Of a stretch of DNA of 64,000 nucleotides, positions 1 through 12,042 are shown piece by piece (the first letter of the stretch is position 1; each line of letters starts with the position of its first letter). Location of the stretch: positions 10,108,338-10,172,337 of the forward strand of contig JABAKD010000029.1 of the NCBI GenBank assembly GCA_012845835.1, in the 5' to 3' direction. A program made the translations under genes and the position numbers. The notes beneath the pieces are model-generated. The model was not told the DNA's origin, did no database searches, and saw only the letters and a program-made list of their open reading frames with translations. The stretch is from Undaria pinnatifida (lineage: Eukaryota > Sar > Phaeophyceae > Laminariales > Alariaceae).

Positions 1-56
1 GCAAGAAGAGAGCAAGAAGAGAGCAAGAAGAGAGCAAGAAGAGAGCAAGAAGAGGG
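1..56. repeat. 11-bp tandem repeat (GCAAGAAGAGA)n
   Basis: About five near-perfect copies of an 11-bp purine-rich unit run from the left edge, so the array may extend beyond the window. No coding meaning is seen. Confidence 0.9.
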
Positions 57-147
57 AGCGGGTAAAAAGAAAAAGGTATGCAATACGAGGTTCACGTTTG
101 TTTGTTTTATTTTTCCTTCCGACGTATTCTTCCATTATCATTCCAGG

Positions 148-310
148 GTGACTGGAGCCTGTCCTGTCCTGTCCTGTCCTGTCCTGTCCTGTCCTGTCCT
201 GTCCTGTCCTGTCCTGTCCTGTCCTGTCCTGTCCTGTCCTGTCCTGTCCTGTCCTGTCCTGTCCTGCGACCACGGGCTTGATTGCGCGAGTTTACGTGAG
301 AACAACAACG
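148..310. repeat. (GTCCT)21 pentanucleotide array in a duplicated segment
   Basis: Twenty-one uninterrupted GTCCT units (161-265) sit between GTGACTGGAGCCT and GCGACCACGGGCTTGATT. The same flanks occur at 50663-50710 with essentially no expansion. The array keeps frames open on both strands (SCPVL and TGQDR peptides), which are artefacts of a 5-bp period. Confidence 0.95.
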
Positions 311-534
311 GCGACGGGGCACTGTACATGTAAGTAAATCTGTCTCTGCAGCACAGACACATTTTTCCGTGTCGTGTTTATCTGTTCAGTCAGGGTGTGA
401 GACTCAGGCGCTCGGGATCACCGTTTCTGGAAGGCGAATGCTGCTCCTTCTTGGTGGTGCACCAAGGCTGCAACGAGAATGATAAATATAATTAATTATG
501 CGATATAATATAGACTAATGTTATTCTAAAAAAC

Positions 535-1545
535 AAAAATAAACTCCATCCAGCTGTGAGATCGAATATTTCGTCGAAACTCGTCTTTGCAAGCTGTGTG
601 TGATACTCCGATCCCGCGTATGACGGGGTGTGTGTCTTCATTAAGGATTTAAGTCGGCGACTCCCCTTGCAACTACAGTGTAATGTTATATATTATAGTT
701 TAACAGAGATAGATGCGGACCAACAAAACGTACGACGTACTGCTTATGTATATACTAACAACCATATGTGACCTAAACCTCTTGAAAACCCATTCCCGCC
801 CCCCCCCCCCCCCTTCCTCTTTTTTCCTCCGATTTTTTTCCTCGCTTTCTCTTGCTCAAACGCCCCATCTAATATCGAAATCCGCCAGAGTACAAAAACG
901 ACTCCACGCCATGGATATCACCTCATTATCTTTTTCGAGCCATCCATGCCGCTGTTGCAATTCCCCCCCCCCCCCCCCCCCCCCCCCAACGCCTCCTCCT
1001 TCCCTACCACCCGCACCATCGCCTAGACCTAGCACCACGGGTATAGCAAACCCCTACATCTATGCGACCTAAAGCCCTCCCCCCCCCCGCCCCCCGCCCC
1101 CCCCCGCCACATTCTTCCCCCCCTCCCCCACAGGAAGGATTTATATAGTTTCCACGCACAAATTGACTTGTCCCACCCGTCCCCTTCCCCCCCCTCCCGC
1201 CCCCCTTTTGATCAAAATCAGGCCCCCACGTCCTTGAAAACTCCGCCCTCCCCTCACCGGATATTCGATTTACAAGATTCACTTGATAAACTGATGTATT
1301 TCCTTCCACAGCTAGCTGTCAGATTTCGTCCAAATCAGAAACGGGTTTTATAGCTTCCGCGCACAGACTGCCTAACATCACCCTGTTGACCCTGATAGCT
1401 ACACTGTAGTTGCAAGGGGAGTCGCCGACCTATATCCTTAACGAGGACACACAACCCGTAAAACGCGCGATTGGAGTATCACACACAGCTTGCAAAGATG
1501 AGTTTCGACAAAACATTCGATCTCACAGCTGGAGTGTATTTTAAT
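535..1545. mobile_element. Family A element, full length with long terminal inverted repeats
   Basis: The left arm (about 535-690, reading CAGCTGTGAGATCGAA... to ...GACTCCCCTTGCAACTACAGTG) recurs in reverse complement at about 1395-1545. The arms are about 150 bp and flank about 700 bp of interior made of long C runs and a module reading GGTGCTAGGTCTAGGCGATGGTGCG on the minus strand. There is no transposase frame, so this looks like a non-autonomous, MITE-like element. Partial copies occur at least seven more times in the window on both strands. Confidence 0.75.
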
Positions 1546-1574
1546 TTTGATAAATAATACAAAAGTTTAAAGGG

Positions 1575-1735
1575 CACTTCATTCAGCTGTGAGCTCGACC
1601 AAAAATGGTTTATTGACCAAACCTCAGCTCTCAAGCTGCGTGTGATACTTCGATCGCGCGTGTTACGGAGTGTATGTACCCACGTGAAGGATACAGGTCG
1701 GTGACTCCCCTGCTTATGCCAGGGTCAAGAGGACT
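1575..1735 (+). repeat. Family A terminal arm, diverged copy
   Basis: This stretch has the order CAGCTGTGAG, TCAAGCTGCGTGTGATACTTCGATCGCGCG, AGGTCGGTGACTCCCC of the family A arm but is clearly diverged. It lies immediately beside the full-length copy. Confidence 0.6.
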
Positions 1736-2205
1736 AAGACATTCAACATTGTTCTGCGCACGGAAACTGTATAACCCGCATTGAGGGGGACAAAACCAGA
1801 CATCTGTAGAATGCAGTATGCATGAAACAGTAAGTAAGTGTTAAAGTGTGAGTTATCTTTTTTTGTGGATAACTCAGGTGTTGAGGGCACAGGCTGGCTC
1901 GCAAAGACGGGAGTCACCAAATACGAAGAAAGAAGTACTAAGTATGAAACAAGTATTAAAGTGCTGAAGGGTGCGCTAGCTAGCGTTGGGCTGCGAAAGC
2001 AGCTGAGTTAAATCGACACACGACGCGCATGAAAATACGTGGAAGTGTGGTGAGCTAAAGCTTTATTTTTCCCCATCCGCCGGAGGATGAAAAAAAAAAA
2101 GAAAAAAAAAATTAAAGTAAGTGCTGAAAAGAAGCAAGGAAAGTGCAGTCCCATTCAGGGGCTTTTCCCACTCCCTCACATCGTGACCCTAATTATGGGA
2201 TTAGG

Positions 2206-2206
<1 letters not shown>

Positions 2207-2270
<64 letters not shown>
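2207..2270 (+). repeat. (TTG)n microsatellite
   Basis: About 21 TTG units adjoin the A-rich tail side of the reversed SINE copy, as expected for a microsatellite grown from a retroposon tail. Confidence 0.9.
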
Positions 2271-2296
2271 CGTTATTATTACTATTGTTATGTTTA

Positions 2297-2622
2297 TTTT
2301 TATTACTTTTCTTTTTTTTCGCACCCTTCTATTTTCTAGCGTCTGGACAAGTCGTGGTCACAGATGTCGTTCCTTCTTCCCCCCCGGTTCTTGCCTTTAA
2401 TTTTTATCGCGCTTAGGGTTCAGCAATATCACTGCTCGTCGATATTTTATCGAGTTGCTAACGCACGCACTCGCGTTTATTCCCCAAGTTGCTTTGTGCG
2501 CAAGAAAAAGTCCCCACGAATTTATACGAGTATGCACGCGGGGGGATTCGAACTCACGGAACTGACCAATCCCAGGCTCGAGGATAACCTGATACGCCAC
2601 CGGGGCGACCGGCTTTATTATA
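2297..2622 (-). mobile_element. tRNA-derived SINE, copy 1 (reverse)
   Basis: The reverse complement begins GCCGGTCGCCCCGGTGGCG, contains a box A-like TGGCGTATCAGG and a box B-like AGTTCGAATCC about 45 nt later, then the body shared with the copies at 33199, 51809 and 54638 (ending CTTGTCCAGA) and an A-rich tail. No protein is encoded. Confidence 0.8.
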
Positions 2623-3254
2623 TCCGTTCGGAAAACCATAGGTTCCCCCGCATTTCCGAAGATGCTACACCAAAATACCACACAGCAGTAAATCAGATTT
2701 GTGCACGGGCATAAACCAACAAGCATTTATTTGCAGTGGGCTACTTGGGTCTACCTGGTTCGTACGCAAGTTCCTGTATATGTTGCAGGCCAGCGGAGGT
2801 CCAGCCCAGGCCTGATGCTCTGATTTTTTGCTGTCGAGTCATGATGGAACACGCGGTGGACGTCGATCGCTACTGCTCCGAAGTGATCTCTTTTCTGCTC
2901 TTGATGTAATGCGAAGGCACACTCACAAACCTGTATTGGTCGATTGAAGACCGACGAGTGAGATCTGGCGGTCTGCATCATCAGGCGTCGGGCGGTGCAT
3001 ACGTACTTGATCCTAAAGCTCTTCGAATACACACTACCAGGGAATTCACAAACTAAAGCGTGGATCCATGAAACGGCAGATCCCTGCACTCTCTACAGAT
3101 CAGATACTATTGCTTGAAGAAAACGACGAAAAAAAACTGTACGTGGAGCGAAGAGTGTTGGTATACTAACAGTAAGTAGTACATGCCAGGACGAAACTGA
3201 TAGCCGGCGGCAGGGCGTTTTCTTCTCGAAGCTTCTACGTATTACCGATGTTAT
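2623..3254. other. No recognisable gene
   Basis: Between the reversed SINE and the next family A copy there are only short overlapping open frames on both strands, with no domain, no splice-consistent chain and no repeat that I recognise. Confidence 0.5.
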
Positions 3255-4645
3255 AAAAGTAAGAAAATACACTCCAGCTGTGCGATCGAACATTTTGTCG
3301 AAACTCATCTTTGCAAGCTAGCTGTGTGTGATACTCCGATCGCGCGTATTACGGGTTGTGTGTCCTCGTTAAGGATATAGGTCGGCGACTCGGCTCCCTT
3401 GCAACCACAGTGTAGCTATCAGGGTCAACAGGGTGATGTTAGGCAGTCTGTGCACAGAAACTATAAACCCGTTTCTGAGGGGGACAAAATCTGACAGCTG
3501 TAACAGTTGTTGGAGGAAATGCATCAGTTTATCAAGTGAATCCTGTAAGTCGAATAATCGATGAGGGGAGGGCGGAGTTTTGAAGGACGTGGGGGCCTGA
3601 TTTTGATCGAAAGGGGGCGGGGGGCGGGGGGCGAGGGCGGGGAGCTCAATTTGTGCGTAGAAACTATAAATCCTTCAAGGGAATAAATCTGACGGGTTTT
3701 GGAAAACGTTAATGGAGGTGGGGAGGTTGGGGGTGGGAAAGGGGTGGGGAAGGTACGGGGGGGGTGGGGAGAGGGCTGTAGGTCGCATGTTTGTAGTGTT
3801 TGCTATACGCGTGGTGCTAGGTCTACGCGATGGTGCGGGTGGTGGGGAAGGAGGGGAAGTTGGAGGCGGGGGCGGGTGGGAATTGCGGCAGCGGCATGGA
3901 TGGCTCTAAAAAGATAGTGGGGTGACATCCAGGGCGTGGAAGTGTTTATTACCCGGGAGGATCTCGATATTAGGTGGGGCGTTTGAGCGAGAGAGCGAGG
4001 AAAAAAAAAAAAAAAAAGAGAAAGGGGTGTGGGGGGGGGGAGGTTTTGAAGAGGTTTATTTAGGTCACATACAATATTAAAATACACTCCAGCTATGAGA
4101 TCAAGGATTTGGTCGAAATTCATCTTTGTAACATTGTGTGTGATACTCTGATCGCGCGTATTAATCATACATGTAGGGGCTTGCTATACCCGCGGTGCTA
4201 GGTCTATCTAGGCGATCGTGCGGGTGGTGGGGAAGGAGGGGGCGTTGGAGGGGGGGGAGGGGCGGGATGAATGAAAACTACGTCATGGATGGCTAGAAAT
4301 ATATTGACGTGATATCAATTGCGTAGAAGTGTTTATTACTCTGGCCGATTTCGATCGTAAGTGGGACGTTTGAACGAATTGGGCGTGGGAACAAAAGGGG
4401 GGGGGGGGGGAGGAGGGCAATGAGTTGGAGCTACAGCATGGATAGCTAGAAGGATAATGAGATGATATCAGCTGGCTGGTAGAGTTTACTACTCTGGTAG
4501 ATTTTGTTTTTAGGTGGGACGTTTGAACGAGAGGAATCGAAGGGGGGGGGGGGGCGCGGGCGGGACGGGACATTTCAATATGTGCGCAGAAACTATAAAC
4601 CCTTAAAGGGGACGAATCTGACGGTTGTAGCAAGAAGAAATCCCT
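3255..4645 (+). mobile_element. Family A cluster (head-to-tail partial copies)
   Basis: A family A arm (3265-3420) is followed by the GAATCCTGTAAGTCGAATA/GGGGAGGGCGGAGTTTTGAAGG module, G-rich tracts and the GTGCTAGGTCTACGCGATGGTGCGG module. A second arm fragment (4078-4160) and two further copies of the GGCTAGAAGGATAATGAG...GGTGGGACGTTTGAACGAGAG module follow up to about 4640. All are in the same orientation, which suggests nested or tandem insertion of one family. Confidence 0.65.
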
Positions 4646-4649
4646 TTGT

Positions 4650-7600
4650 ATCACCTGCCTGGGAATGTAATATTATAGTGGATCCAGCCATAAAGACCGA
4701 GCATCTTAATACAGCCATAACTTCTTTCTGAGTTACTATTATACATTCATAATATCCTTGCAGCGTCGTGAATTTTTGTGATGCCATCGACAAAGGCCAC
4801 GAGAAGTCTTAGAGTTGTTCAGAGCTTAGGCCACTGTTTATGATCGCTACAAGATTCGCCTGAACCAGAAGATCTGTGTATATACACTGCATGTATGTGG
4901 AGACAAATGTTGGTTCTGACAATTAGCAAGATTGGAAAATCCACGGAATAGGCGTGTTTCGTCCCGATCTCAGGCTGAGATCGGGACAAGGGGTCTCTTC
5001 TCCAGATAGATGTTGTGTCGAGGTTAGGCCGCAAAATTGACCCCGCGCACACACACGTACAGATAGTACAGCAGCAATTCGCGAAAATGCGGCAGCCCCC
5101 TGGGCATTTTGCCGAGCAGCTGCCGTTTGACCCTCGCGCACCTCTATCACCATGGTCTGTAGCGTGTTTTAGCACTGCGGCGCGTTTGCGTGTGTTTCGA
5201 GTTTTCGGGATCGTACAACCACCCCTCTGAAAAATGCCAACGGATATATTGAACATTGCTGTTAGCTTCTTCTGCACATCTAGACTCGTTTTTACCATAC
5301 ACACTGTTTGGGAATCTTACGTCGGCATCAGGTAATCTCGATCTTTACGCGGCGAAACGAATGTGAGGAACATCTGTGACCTGGATCGGGGTACCATAAA
5401 CAATGGCCTTATTTCGGTTGGTGGAGCCGTTGTTCGAACTCCGACTGTTCGTCCTTGTTTATTCGCTAGCATTGACAACTTTTGACTTGGTTTTATAACG
5501 AAAACTCGAACACGAACATCGTCGGGTCGAAACGAACTGGTGTCTGGCCAGAACTACATCTGAACACCCACGCTCGATAAGTAGCGTTTGTCCAGGGCAC
5601 CACAAAAATGCTCAACATGGACCAAACAAAGTATTAAGAATTGACCATGAAGTTTGATGATTTGGGCAAAAATGAAAAAATAATTACCAGGTAAGTAAGT
5701 GTTTTTATTTGTGATGTGGATCGAAATCGAAAAAATGCGCAGAGTGATTTTTGCACGCTGGCACCACTTTGTCCGGGGTGGAAATATAAATACAGTCTAT
5801 AGTCTAGTCTATACACAATTGATAGGCCCGATACGTAGCTTTCCGAATGTGTTCTTACTTTCTTTGGACTCGCCGTAGTTATCGAGATCTTGTAATCTTT
5901 GTCACGGGAAATGCCCCGTGGAGCAATGTTCAAATGGTGACCACAAACGCAATAATAGTCCGCAGTTGGAGTCCACAAATACATGAGGGCTCATTCGAAC
6001 GGCCTCGTGAAGGGCTTTCATACGTATACTTCAAATCAAGTTAATTCGGTGGTCCGCCCGAAATTTTAATCTACAGGCCCGATTTCAGGCTTACACAACT
6101 GTGCAGTGGTTAGTTGTTGAGTGGTGACAGCTCGTGTGACCTGGCCAACAGCCCCGATAGCCCTTTTCGCCGACTGGTCACACAGAAATTGCCAGCAAAA
6201 AAACGTGACATGAGCATTGCATGCTGACTCATTTATACGTAGGTACATGTTACATATTATATCTGCAAATACTATATAACTGATAGACTAAATATATCTG
6301 CAAACGACCGGACGGAGGTGAATCCCCAACAAGGGCAAGTAAGCCCAAGACAGGTTCATCGTGGCCCTTGCTGCTTGGCCTTCTCAGTCAGGCCTAGCCG
6401 CGACGGAGCTGCTTTCGTACCGGTAACAAACAGGCGGGTGGTCGCCTTATTCAGACGATTCCGGAGCCTAATAAAAATGTCCAAGCAACACCCCCTCTAC
6501 TTCTGTCCACACAACACCGCCTCATTCTCTTCGTAACACTGCAGCATCCCAATGTGAAATATTTCTGCGCCGGGGGCGATGTTAGCGTCATTGCGAAAGC
6601 ATGCCGGGGAAAGTAACTGCCCCTTATCACGTGCGCCGATCGTAGCGTGGAGATGTAATGCACGGCGTGTGGAGATGCATTCCATCTACCCACCAAGTCT
6701 AGCGGGGAGAGCATAAAAATAGATGGGAAATAAAAACCAGCTGGCGGAAAGTGCAAGTTTGCCCACCACCAGGAGCTCGGATCCTCTCATGCCGGTGCGA
6801 CGAAGGAAAACCGTCCCTGAGCGTTTCTCGTATGTATGAGGCTGACTATGCACACCAAAGCACAGTTTGTTGTTTTGTTTTTTACAGGTAGGTGCTGGAT
6901 CATGGCCTATACGCTTCCGGTCACGCGAGTTATTTTCAGCCTGGTCCCAATGGCAACAAAGACCAGGGCATGCAGCGGCATGCAGCGGCTAGGGAGTGCT
7001 AGCTTTGCGTGCTAGAGCACGGGATAGCGTCGAAGAAGAGCGGGGCGGTCCCGATGACGCAGAGCTTCACGGGGGTGGGTTCTGGATTCAACATCACTCC
7101 AGGCCAGGCTCCTGACTGGACCACTGAGGTCGCCGTCAAGAGTTCGACCTGCATAAAAGAACAGGAAACCATTATCGCAGCCCTGCGGCTTGTTGCACAC
7201 TGCAGTCTGGGTGACGAGATAGCAGAGTGTGTCGTTCTTTGTTTCGGCTTCGATTTGAAGCAGAGGGCACCAAGGAGGGATCACTCAGCAGGTCCTCTGG
7301 TGTCAGCAAAGTAGATGACGGGACTAAGATGGGGGGGGGCTCCGCCCCGGCTTTCAGACTTTTTCGGTGCCCTTCGGCGACCTGGAAAAAGAGCACGTGG
7401 AAGCGAGCGGCGTAACGACGTTCGAGCAATGTTAATTGGTGCACAGGTTGAAACACAATCAATCGCGGTCCTTACCCAGACGTCTGCCGAGAAGCAAGTG
7501 AGGTTAAAGCATTCATGGCCGAGCGTTAACTAGTTGCGCACCATGCGTTCGCACGTTGTTACCATTAGCCCGCAGAAAGTGTCTCAGTGTCGGGTATTCC

Positions 7601-9060
7601 TTTATGTACCCCACGAAGTAGTAGTAAGTGCTTTCGTGCCGATGCGCGGAACGACGCAGAAACTAGGACGGCTTTAATGCGCCATAAAAGAACGCCGGCG
7701 AAGTCCTTGTTTTATCATGTACTACTACTACTACTGTTGTATCGCTCCCCAGGGCCTCGCTCTATCGCAGATGGTCTTATTAAAACGTTGTTCAGCTGGC
7801 AGTCACATTTACTTGCGATCTTATGGATGCCATGGGCACACGTTAGAATCCTATTGCTGTCGAAGCTCCAACTGTTACAGGCAGTGCTCAGTAATAAATT
7901 CGTTTGCCGCGCGGTTAAATAGTACCTATCTATGATGTACGCATAGGCCGAGTCGCCTTCTGTAGGTACGGTACCTTTAGTCCATAATGCGTGCCGCCTT
8001 ATATAAATACTATTCGCGTATTGAGGCGGTACCGCTATGTCGCGATTCTACGCCGCCTGCCCCTACTGCTGTACTAGTAGACTATACTATATTAATAAGT
8101 CCTTCTTGCCACGGGACAACCATCGCTGTACCTGGTATTCCGCATATTCATCCATGGCAGGTACTCACAAACTGGATACCGCGCATGCCCCACTCGTGTT
8201 CGGTTCCACGTTTTGAAGGCCCCAAGCCAAATCCCAGAAAAGGTGCGCACATCCATCTATGATGTACGACCTATACACCCTATCACAAACACGAGAGGGC
8301 CGCACCGACCGCAAGACCACCACCAACTGCATCACCATCTCTCATTATTATTAGTGCAAGGTAAGTGCAAGGAAAGGGGAGCTGAATGAACCTCGATATC
8401 TACGACTGCTGTACTGCTCGATCTATTCTTTCGTCTGCAGGTAGTTTGTACCAATCAAGATGTGCCTTTCGATATTGTAATGCACCGGCCGGGGGGAAAG
8501 TGCAGGCAGAAAAAGTTTTTATCGGTTTACTACGCGAAGTAGTGTAAAATTAGTACCTCGAGGCTCGACGAGTATACCGCATTATATTATTAGACTAATA
8601 GATGTGTAGTCTATGTATGTACCCAAAGGCAGAATGCGCATCATCATCGTTCCTTCGCAACGGCAGCCGACCGCGACTTGACGTGCGGCGCCACATAACG
8701 TAGACCCCACAAGGGTGTGGAGGATGCATTGGGCTTCGTAAATATTTGCTCCGTTATTCGGTCCGACGAAAAAAAAGTGCTCGAAAGTATTCCCGGTGGG
8801 TTTTCAGTGCGTGCGTCGTTGAGCTTATTAGACGCCTTGCTTTTATAGGCTTCAACACCGTCGTTGTACGGGTACTCTACGATCATGCGTGCACTCAGCA
8901 TGTCGCGCCCTGTGGCATGGATCACGCGCGTTGATGCTGGAATCGTTGAGGTTGTGGCCCTGAACTTCTGCTGTTGCTCTATTTTTTCCAATTGGTTCGC
9001 AACGCCAATGCCGTTGATCCCCGATTTCGTGCGTAGAAGCAACGCGATAGTATACATATG
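4650..9060. other. No recognised gene; one weak exon-like stretch
   Basis: Open frames are short and overlap on both strands. The only stretch with a coding look is 7012-7314 (+): about 100 codons, mostly G- or C-ending, with in-frame text such as GSGFNITPGQAPDWTTEVAV. It starts just after a TAG and has no convincing donor. I recognise no domain. It may be an exon, or a fossil of one. Confidence 0.3.
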
Positions 9061-9081
9061 CGGATCATACACAGCTTGCAA
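8644..9081 (-). CDS. Unassigned 145-codon open frame
   Basis: A minus-strand frame from ATG at 9081 to TGA near 8646 encodes a 145-residue, Ser/Thr/Ala-rich protein with no recognised domain, no signal peptide and no transmembrane segment. Its first codons overlap the terminal sequence of a truncated family A copy (9060-9140), so the upstream end is probably recombinant. A shorter start at the Met about eight codons in is equally possible. It could be a relic of a mobile element or a chance frame. There is no support from neighbours. Confidence 0.2.
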   Translation of the reverse strand: MQAVYDPHMYTIALLLRTKSGINGIGVANQLEKIEQQQKFRATTSTIPASTRVIHATGRDMLSARMIVEYPYNDGVEAYKSKASNKLNDARTENPPGILSSTFFSSDRITEQIFTKPNASSTPLWGLRYVAPHVKSRSAAVAKER

Positions 9082-9140
9082 CTACGAGTTTGGACAAAAT
9101 CTTCGATCTCACAGCTGGAGTGTATTTCTATTTTTATAAT
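9060..9140 (-). repeat. Family A terminal arm fragment
   Basis: This stretch reads CACAGCTTGCAACTACGAGTTTGGACAAAATCTTCGATCTCACAGCTGGAGTGTATT, the reverse complement of the outer part of the family A arm, ending in the usual AT-rich flank. Confidence 0.7.
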
Positions 9141-11842
9141 ATATGCGGACCAACAAAAGGTCCATAATATGGACGAACAGTCGACCTGGAACACCAACAA
9201 TGCCTGGTCCCAGGCCTGGTGCTTGAATGAGGGAAATAAATGGTATCCTCTAGGCCACAACATCGCACTGCGACCTCAGAGAACAACGCCTGGGCAAGCT
9301 TCTATGTATGGTAGCTCGCAACACCTTAGGGGTTATAGTATAACTGTAGGCGTATATTTTATTGCGCTACACTTGGAACTTAGATGTGGGCATTTAGTAT
9401 GTATTGTGTATATTAATAGCCCTACAGGCAGTTTTGTGTTGAATATGTTCATTGTACGACAACAAGGACCAACGTTGGTTTCCCAAACATAGACTATATC
9501 ATACCATCGAATATACATCATCAATGATATTTCAGATCTTTGCAGCGGATTAATTTTCCAGTATCGATGCAGATTCGTCGATTTCCGTAGGTCGGAAACG
9601 TGTGCTGCGATGCGGCAACTTAAGTTATTATCTGTCTATATGCACGATCACATCACTTTTTATGGTTAGACTAGATACATACCACCAAACGTACGACACT
9701 CTCACATATTATCTACTTGTACCTGGTTGGTGTACAACAGCAGTAGTCGTTGCAGCACAGCAGTAACATTAATAGTATTCATATCGCATGTACAAAAACA
9801 CTGCTTGGCAGTTCGAGGTTCGATTTCCTGTATCAACAGGCAACACTCCGAGTGGGGAGTCCTTACGTGAGTTCGCCACGACGCACACGTCGTTGTGCAA
9901 GCCCATGCCTTTGGGTTGGGCCCAACATTGTCGCCTCGAAGCCCCGTTAGCCCTATCAGGTATTCTGGTCGCACATACACATGTAAGGGCCAACAAGCGC
10001 TGATCGCAAGGCACACCGTGGTTTCGTTCAAGCATGCGCCGTGAGTCCGGCCCGAGGCAACCTTGAAAAATTGGATGGTAAGGCACCATGTAAGGCCAGC
10101 CTCGAGAACCTTTTCGCGGCTTAGACGTATTGTCATACCTGATATTCCCCTGCATACTGTGTTGTCGGGCATGTTGAATCTAAAATACAGGGAAATGGGA
10201 CTTTCACAATGCTCGATTCCTGCCCGAGACGTGAGCTGGAAGATTGTCGATTCCTTCAGGCAAACGGCACGTGGGCTGATCGGTGAGTGTGTCGCTTGGT
10301 GAACACGACCAGCTATTAAAATCATTAGTCTACCTGTGACGACGGCAAGAAGTTTCACCAGAACTGGCATATTGAAGACTCCTGTTTTGGGGACAATTTT
10401 ATACTCAGTATACAATTTCATTCAGGGCTTACATGTGATACTGTTGTAGCCTGTGCTTGTTGGAAGTGGCTGTGACGAACAGGGGTCATTGCGCTGTGAT
10501 TTTGGAAAGCTTTCGTCGAGACACACGATGCGGTAGAGGTGCATCGATGGTCGTCTGCTTCTGACGCTCCTCACTAGATGAGCTCTACTATAGTCTATAT
10601 ACCTGTGATACCTGTGACCCTGCCTGACCTTAATTAACCTTTTTTGACGCCGGTGTTTAGCGACAAAAAATAACACAACGATTGCGATGTTTTCAAGCGT
10701 CTCTTCTACCAGTAGCGCGAGCGCACGGCAGTACGGGTAGGATCACGCTGCGCGCCCGCCACGCAGGAGTCTTGAATTGTTGTCGTTCGGACAACAACTC
10801 TGTATCATCGCCGCAGTCAGCGGTGGCCAACGCTGTAGCCGTCAGTATCTCCCCGTCTTAAGTCTCCAAGGGGTTGAAACATGATTTTCAAGGAGAAACA
10901 CGAACTTTCAAACCGAAGGAAATACCATAGACTAGACTTATACCTGGTACCCTAGAGACCTACTACGGTAGCCCCCCCCAACTTTTCTCTAACGAAATCG
11001 GCGGTTTCAAAACCAGCTTCCGGTCGTATCTCTCTGAAATACGGTGTCCATCGACACCCCGATGTCATCGATCGATATACCTTTGCACACAAGAAAATGT
11101 AGAGATACTTCTGTTTCAATTAAGTATCCTTGACAGTCGAGCAGCCATGAAACGTTCGTTAAACAAAATCGCTGGTTTTGGGGGGGGGCTAGATATCGTA
11201 GAATCAGTCCATACTTATAATAGTAGATTGAAAGAACATCTTTGTTCGCAGATTACAAGCTTTATTTCAGCGAGAAACTGATGGTGTATCCCTACCTTGG
11301 CACGCATCGAACAGCCACAATGATATAGCGGGTGCTTGCCACAGCTGAGGAATTGCTCAAACCAAAAAACGCAGAGTCTGAAGTCGCTTTCTCGAATTTT
11401 GCTGGGTTTTCATGTCAAGCAACAACTACCAGCGATTAGGTTAGCCCCGAGCGCTGCGCATATATTATGTCAGAGTGGTCTATTTCGGTGACGCATCTGG
11501 CTCCCCAACTAACGAGACCTGGCAACGATTTGGTGTTTGGAGTATTCATGGCAACATATCTCGAAGCACCCGCCAAGATATAGCGCATTGTGCAGAATGA
11601 GGGACGCCTCGAGGCGAAGTACCGCCACGACCAGGCCGTGATATTCGACCCTACGTACGTATGCTCCCAGCAAGGCGGAGGACAGGTTTAATCTGTAATC
11701 GATATATAACCAATTCCCTCGTTTAAGCGTTTGCACACCGGAGCCCGGCGGCGTATCAATAGCAGGTGTGCGTCGTGCCTGCTGGGGTGTATTTTGTGGG
11801 TTTTCGGATGCCTGCTCCTACTCGTATTGACGTTTCCTTGCG
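9141..11842. other. No recognised gene
   Basis: The longest open frame is 9702-10421 on the minus strand (239 codons). It shows no domain, no repeat, no splice context and unremarkable composition, and several shorter frames overlap it on the plus strand. I do not call it a gene. Homopolymer C and G runs occur near 10974 and 11182. Confidence 0.4.
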
Positions 11843-11999
11843 TAATCTGAAACCAGAAAAGAGGGGACGCCAGCAGGCGTCCCCTTTTCGGGAAAGCCTT
11901 CTGATGTTACTTGGAGAATGTACAGAGTGAGCCCACTCCGTGGCTGTCATCGATACCCGACACCAGCACGACAAGTACAAGGAGGTTAGAATAAAACAC
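11843..11999 (+). repeat. Split direct repeat A1
   Basis: This is the left copy of the 157-bp A repeat. It contains a perfect hairpin, GGGGACGCC with a 4-nt loop and GGCGTCCCC (11859-11884). The match to A2 starts and stops abruptly at both ends. Confidence 0.85.
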
Positions 12000-12042
12000 A
12001 GAGGCTACAGAGTTTACGTCCGAAGGCAGAGATATATCCGAC

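Noticed and set aside
78..362. Small proteins of PVLSC or TGQDR repeats
   Set aside because: They arise from the GTCCT pentanucleotide array, which keeps all frames open.
9702..10421. 239-codon minus-strand frame
   Set aside because: It is the longest frame in the gene-poor left part but has no domain, no repeat, no splice context and competing plus-strand frames.
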